Assembly: GCF_016583785.1 (NCBI RefSeq)
Contig: NZ_NRRU01000004.1
Coordinates: 1 to 64,000, forward strand
Direction: 5' to 3'
Length of the DNA stretch: 64,000 bases
Source of the DNA: Rubrivivax gelatinosus
Lineage (GTDB): Bacteria > Pseudomonadota > Gammaproteobacteria > Burkholderiales > Burkholderiaceae_C
The translations under genes were made by a program, and so were the position numbers. Under the pieces are notes generated by a model. It saw only the letters and a list, made by a program, of their open reading frames with translations. It searched no databases and was not told the origin of the DNA. Numbering within the stretch: the stretch's first letter is position 1; the number at the start of each line of letters is the position of its first letter. This document shows, one piece after another, positions 62,017-64,000 of the stretch.

Positions 62017-63117
62017 ATGACTTCGAACACCAATTCGTCGCACCAAGGGCCGCAACACCCACCGGCTCCTGTGTCAGACATTGAATCGATCGGTGGCTAC
62101 TTCCACACGAACCGGATCGAGATCCAGGACTTCCGGTATTACGCTCTCGTCGTGGACTTGAGGCCGCGCATTGATTTCGAACGGGATCACCTTCCGGGTG
62201 CGTTCCATTACGTCCCGGGCGATCCCGATGACTCGTCAGGCGGCGCGCGATTGGCCCAGGAGGCGGCGCCGCGGTCCTACATGCCGGACCCGCTCGGGAC
62301 GCTGCTGGCCCGGGTCAGGCCGGGGCAGCGGGTGCTGCTCTACTGCACCAGCGGCGAGCCGACGGCGCGCAACCTGGCGGCCGCGCTGCGACTGCAAAAC
62401 TTGGGGGTCGACGTGCTGCCGGGCGGCTGGGACAGCTACCGGCAATGGGTGCGTGCCGGGCTCGAGTTGCTGCCTCGTCTGGTGAGCTGGCGGGTGCTCG
62501 CGTCGCCGCTGGGCTGCGAGACCTCGCGCGTGCTCGACAGCATGGGGGCGCACGAGACGCACCAGACGCTCGACCTGCAGCGCATGGCCGGCTGGACGGC
62601 CGGCTCGAGGCAGGCCGCGGGGACGCAGCCGAGCCAGGAGGCCTTCGAGACAGCCATCATCGACCGGCTGCGAGACTTCAGTGCCGAACGGCCGGTCTGG
62701 ACCAGCTTCGTGCCCCGACAACTCGGCGCCCTGGAGCTTCCCCCGGCGCTCGGCGACGCGATCGCCGTGTCGCCGCTTTACCGGCTCGACGTCCCGCTGC
62801 CCGAACGGCTGCGGCACTGGCGGCACAGCGACGCCGAGGACGCCGGTGAGCCCGCTAGCGGGCAGGACGTTGCGGACGAGATGCTGGCCGCGACGCTTCT
62901 CGGCGAACTCGCCCCTGACCTCGAAGCTCAGGTGTCGGCTGTCGGCATATCCCGCCGCGAGTTGCCGGTACTGGCCTTCGATTCGTTCGAGCCGGCAGCG
63001 CTGTCCGCGGCGATTCGCGCCTGGCTCGGCGAGGAGGATGACGCAGACGACGAGGATGGCGAAGACAGGGCGGATGAGGGCGAGGACGAGGACGGCGAGT
63101 CCAGCAGGCCGGCATGA
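62017..63117 (+). CDS. SelU/MnmH-like protein with destroyed P-loop
   Basis: A 366-residue protein aligning with tRNA 2-selenouridine synthase in order. The rhodanese domain (about 45-150: VVDLRPRIDFERDHLPGAF, LLYCTSGEPTARNLAAALR, LPGGWDSYRQW) keeps the Cys. The P-loop domain is degraded: where SelU has GxTGxGKT it has ASPLGCETSRVL. Further matches are LDLQRMAGWTAGS, QPSQEAFETAI and VWTSFVPRQLGALELP. The last 60 residues are highly acidic. It cannot be a normal selU enzyme. Confidence 0.7.
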   Translation: MTSNTNSSHQGPQHPPAPVSDIESIGGYFHTNRIEIQDFRYYALVVDLRPRIDFERDHLPGAFHYVPGDPDDSSGGARLAQEAAPRSYMPDPLGTLLARVRPGQRVLLYCTSGEPTARNLAAALRLQNLGVDVLPGGWDSYRQWVRAGLELLPRLVSWRVLASPLGCETSRVLDSMGAHETHQTLDLQRMAGWTAGSRQAAGTQPSQEAFETAIIDRLRDFSAERPVWTSFVPRQLGALELPPALGDAIAVSPLYRLDVPLPERLRHWRHSDAEDAGEPASGQDVADEMLAATLLGELAPDLEAQVSAVGISRRELPVLAFDSFEPAALSAAIRAWLGEEDDADDEDGEDRADEGEDEDGESSRPA

Positions 63118-63887
63118 ACCGCCAGCTTCACGGCGCCGCGGCGGCGGGTCACGCCCAGCCGCCGATTGAGTCGCCGCACTCGCGAGTCGACGGCGCACGC
63201 GCTGAGCGCGAGCTTGGGGGCGATCTGCTTGCTCGTCAGCCCGGCCTCGAGATCCATCAGCAGCGCGCGGTCCTCCTCATCCAGGCCGGCGAGCGCGAGC
63301 ACATCCTGGTTCGCCTGCTCGATCCACCACTCGTGCAGTTCGAACGCCACGGTGCGCGCTTGCAGGCGCAGCGCCGCAAAGGCCGCGTCGTCGTGAAAGT
63401 AGCCCGGCGTCGCCGAGCCCAGGCATAGCAGCCCGCGGCGCGTGTAGCCCAGCGGGCCGTGGACGGGCACCAGTACCGTCGAGGCGAAGCCGCAGGCGCG
63501 GGCCACCTCGAACGCCACGGGGTAGTCGCCGGTGAGCCGGCCCAGCCGCTCGGCCACGGCGACCGGCAGGCGCTCCATCGCGTAGGCGACCCAGGGGTGC
63601 GCCTTGCAGTCGCGCGTGCCCTGGAGCTCGTCGGCCAGCAGGGGATCGCAGGCGGTCAGCACGCCGCACGCCTCGACGCCGTCTCCGTCCCGCACGAAGC
63701 TCGCGAAGGCGGCTCTCTCCGCCCCCAGCGCCTGGGCCACATCGCGAAGGCGCTCAACGGCTTCTGAAGCATCTGCGGCATCCGCGATGCGCATAGCCGC
63801 CGCATGAACCCGGGCCGGGTAGTCCGCACGCGAGACGACCGCAGCCAGCGCACGGGCCTCACGCCCGGTCGAGCAGGCGGCGGCCAT
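62928..63887 (-). CDS. LuxR-family regulator with GAF/autoinducer-like domain
   Basis: A 319-residue protein. Residues 45-190 are an autoinducer- or GAF-like sensor (AERAAFASFVRDGDGVEACG, LGYTRRGLLCLGSATPG). Residues 205-265 are a LuxR-type HTH (LDEEDRALLMDLEAGLTSKQ, VDSRVRRLNRRLGVTRRRGA). The Ser-rich tail is antisense to the acidic tail of the SelU-like gene (190-base convergent overlap) and may be an overlap artefact. Start ATG 63887 has AGGAG upstream. Confidence 0.72.
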   Translation of the reverse strand: MAAACSTGREARALAAVVSRADYPARVHAAAMRIADAADASEAVERLRDVAQALGAERAAFASFVRDGDGVEACGVLTACDPLLADELQGTRDCKAHPWVAYAMERLPVAVAERLGRLTGDYPVAFEVARACGFASTVLVPVHGPLGYTRRGLLCLGSATPGYFHDDAAFAALRLQARTVAFELHEWWIEQANQDVLALAGLDEEDRALLMDLEAGLTSKQIAPKLALSACAVDSRVRRLNRRLGVTRRRGAVKLAVHAGLLDSPSSSSPSSALSSPSSSSASSSSPSQARIAADSAAGSNESKASTGNSRRDMPTADT

Positions 63888-64000
63888 GGCGGGCGAGCTC
63901 CTGGTTGATCAGCGGGTCCTGATAGCGCTCGGCTTGTGTGGTGGCCCAGGCGAGGAAGCCGTCGAGGTTCTCGAACAGCATGCATGCGGTCGCCGTGGCT
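63859..64000 (-). CDS. 3' end of an unidentified gene, cut by the window edge
   Basis: About 46 residues in frame, ending at TGA 63859-63861: CMLFENLDGFLAWATTQAER, then YQDPLINQELARHGRRLLDR. It looks like a real protein end and overlaps the LuxR start by 29 bases, suggesting translational coupling. The gene begins outside the window or at the ATG near 63980; family unknown. Confidence 0.5.
   Translation of the reverse strand, partial: ATATACMLFENLDGFLAWATTQAERYQDPLINQELARHGRRLLDRA

Noticed and set aside
1-64000. CRISPR arrays, tRNA/rRNA genes, replication initiator or complete transposon
   Set aside because: None seen by reading; no regularly spaced repeats, no cloverleaf-like stretch noticed, and no rep or full transposase gene.

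Overview
The window is uniformly GC-rich and its proteins look like those of a betaproteobacterium, most likely Burkholderiales (the Rubrivivax/Leptothrix/Comamonadaceae type). This placement rests on protein style only. It reads as one conjugative element, either an ICE or a large plasmid, carrying a nitrate/nitric-oxide respiration island between two blocks of transfer genes. No replication initiator, tRNA, rRNA, CRISPR array or complete integrase is visible, so plasmid versus ICE cannot be settled here.

Layout. (1) 0.1-4.8 kb: plus-strand leading-region genes typical of mobile elements (ssb-like protein, DUF932, DUF7673, a RHH/RelE-type toxin-antitoxin pair, an SRAP/HMCES-type peptidase, a secreted SNase-like nuclease). 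(2) 4.9-8.5 kb: an R388-like stbABC operon on the minus strand, then a probable oriT (hairpin plus an IncP/MOBP-type nic core at about 6901) and divergent mobC-like and MOBP relaxase genes. (3) 8.8-14.2 kb: an ECF sigma factor, a membrane anti-sigma factor and two small secreted proteins, divergent from a 1052-residue exported TPR-CHAT protease. A small hypothetical gene and a truncated integrase fragment follow at 14.4-14.7 kb. (4) 15.2-45.1 kb: the respiratory island, with hemerythrin/RIC-like proteins, three tandem NarK-type transporters, narGHJI, a parvulin-type isomerase, a beta-carbonic anhydrase, a SirB2-like protein, narXL, a nitroreductase, nsrR with another hemerythrin gene, nnrS, DUF2249, ferredoxin, CcoG/FixG, an orphan SdhB-like protein and norCBQD. 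(5) 45.7-46.3 kb: a SAM methyltransferase. (6) 46.4-61.9 kb: a tightly packed minus-strand VirB/VirD4 type IV secretion operon with DUF1173, LPD7 and OmpA-like accessory genes. (7) 62-64 kb: a degenerate SelU/MnmH-like protein converging on a LuxR-type regulator, plus the 3' end of one more gene.

How it works together. NarK proteins import nitrate and export nitrite, NarGHI reduces nitrate to nitrite, and NarXL senses nitrate. The NsrR/NnrS/hemerythrin/cNor set senses, binds or reduces nitric oxide to N2O. No nitrite reductase (NirS/NirK) or N2O reductase is present, so the visible pathway is nitrate respiration plus NO removal. A plausible FNR/Dnr box lies between the hemerythrin genes and narK, and a plausible NsrR-type dyad lies between nsrR and nnrS. 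The relaxase, oriT and complete VirB/D4 set suggest the whole unit can transfer itself.

The least familiar parts are the ECF/anti-sigma/secreted-protein/CHAT module, the SelU-like protein with a destroyed P-loop, the dihaem NorC, the orphan SdhB in the NO-reductase cluster, and the oriT with plus-strand leading-region genes placed so that the incoming strand can template them.
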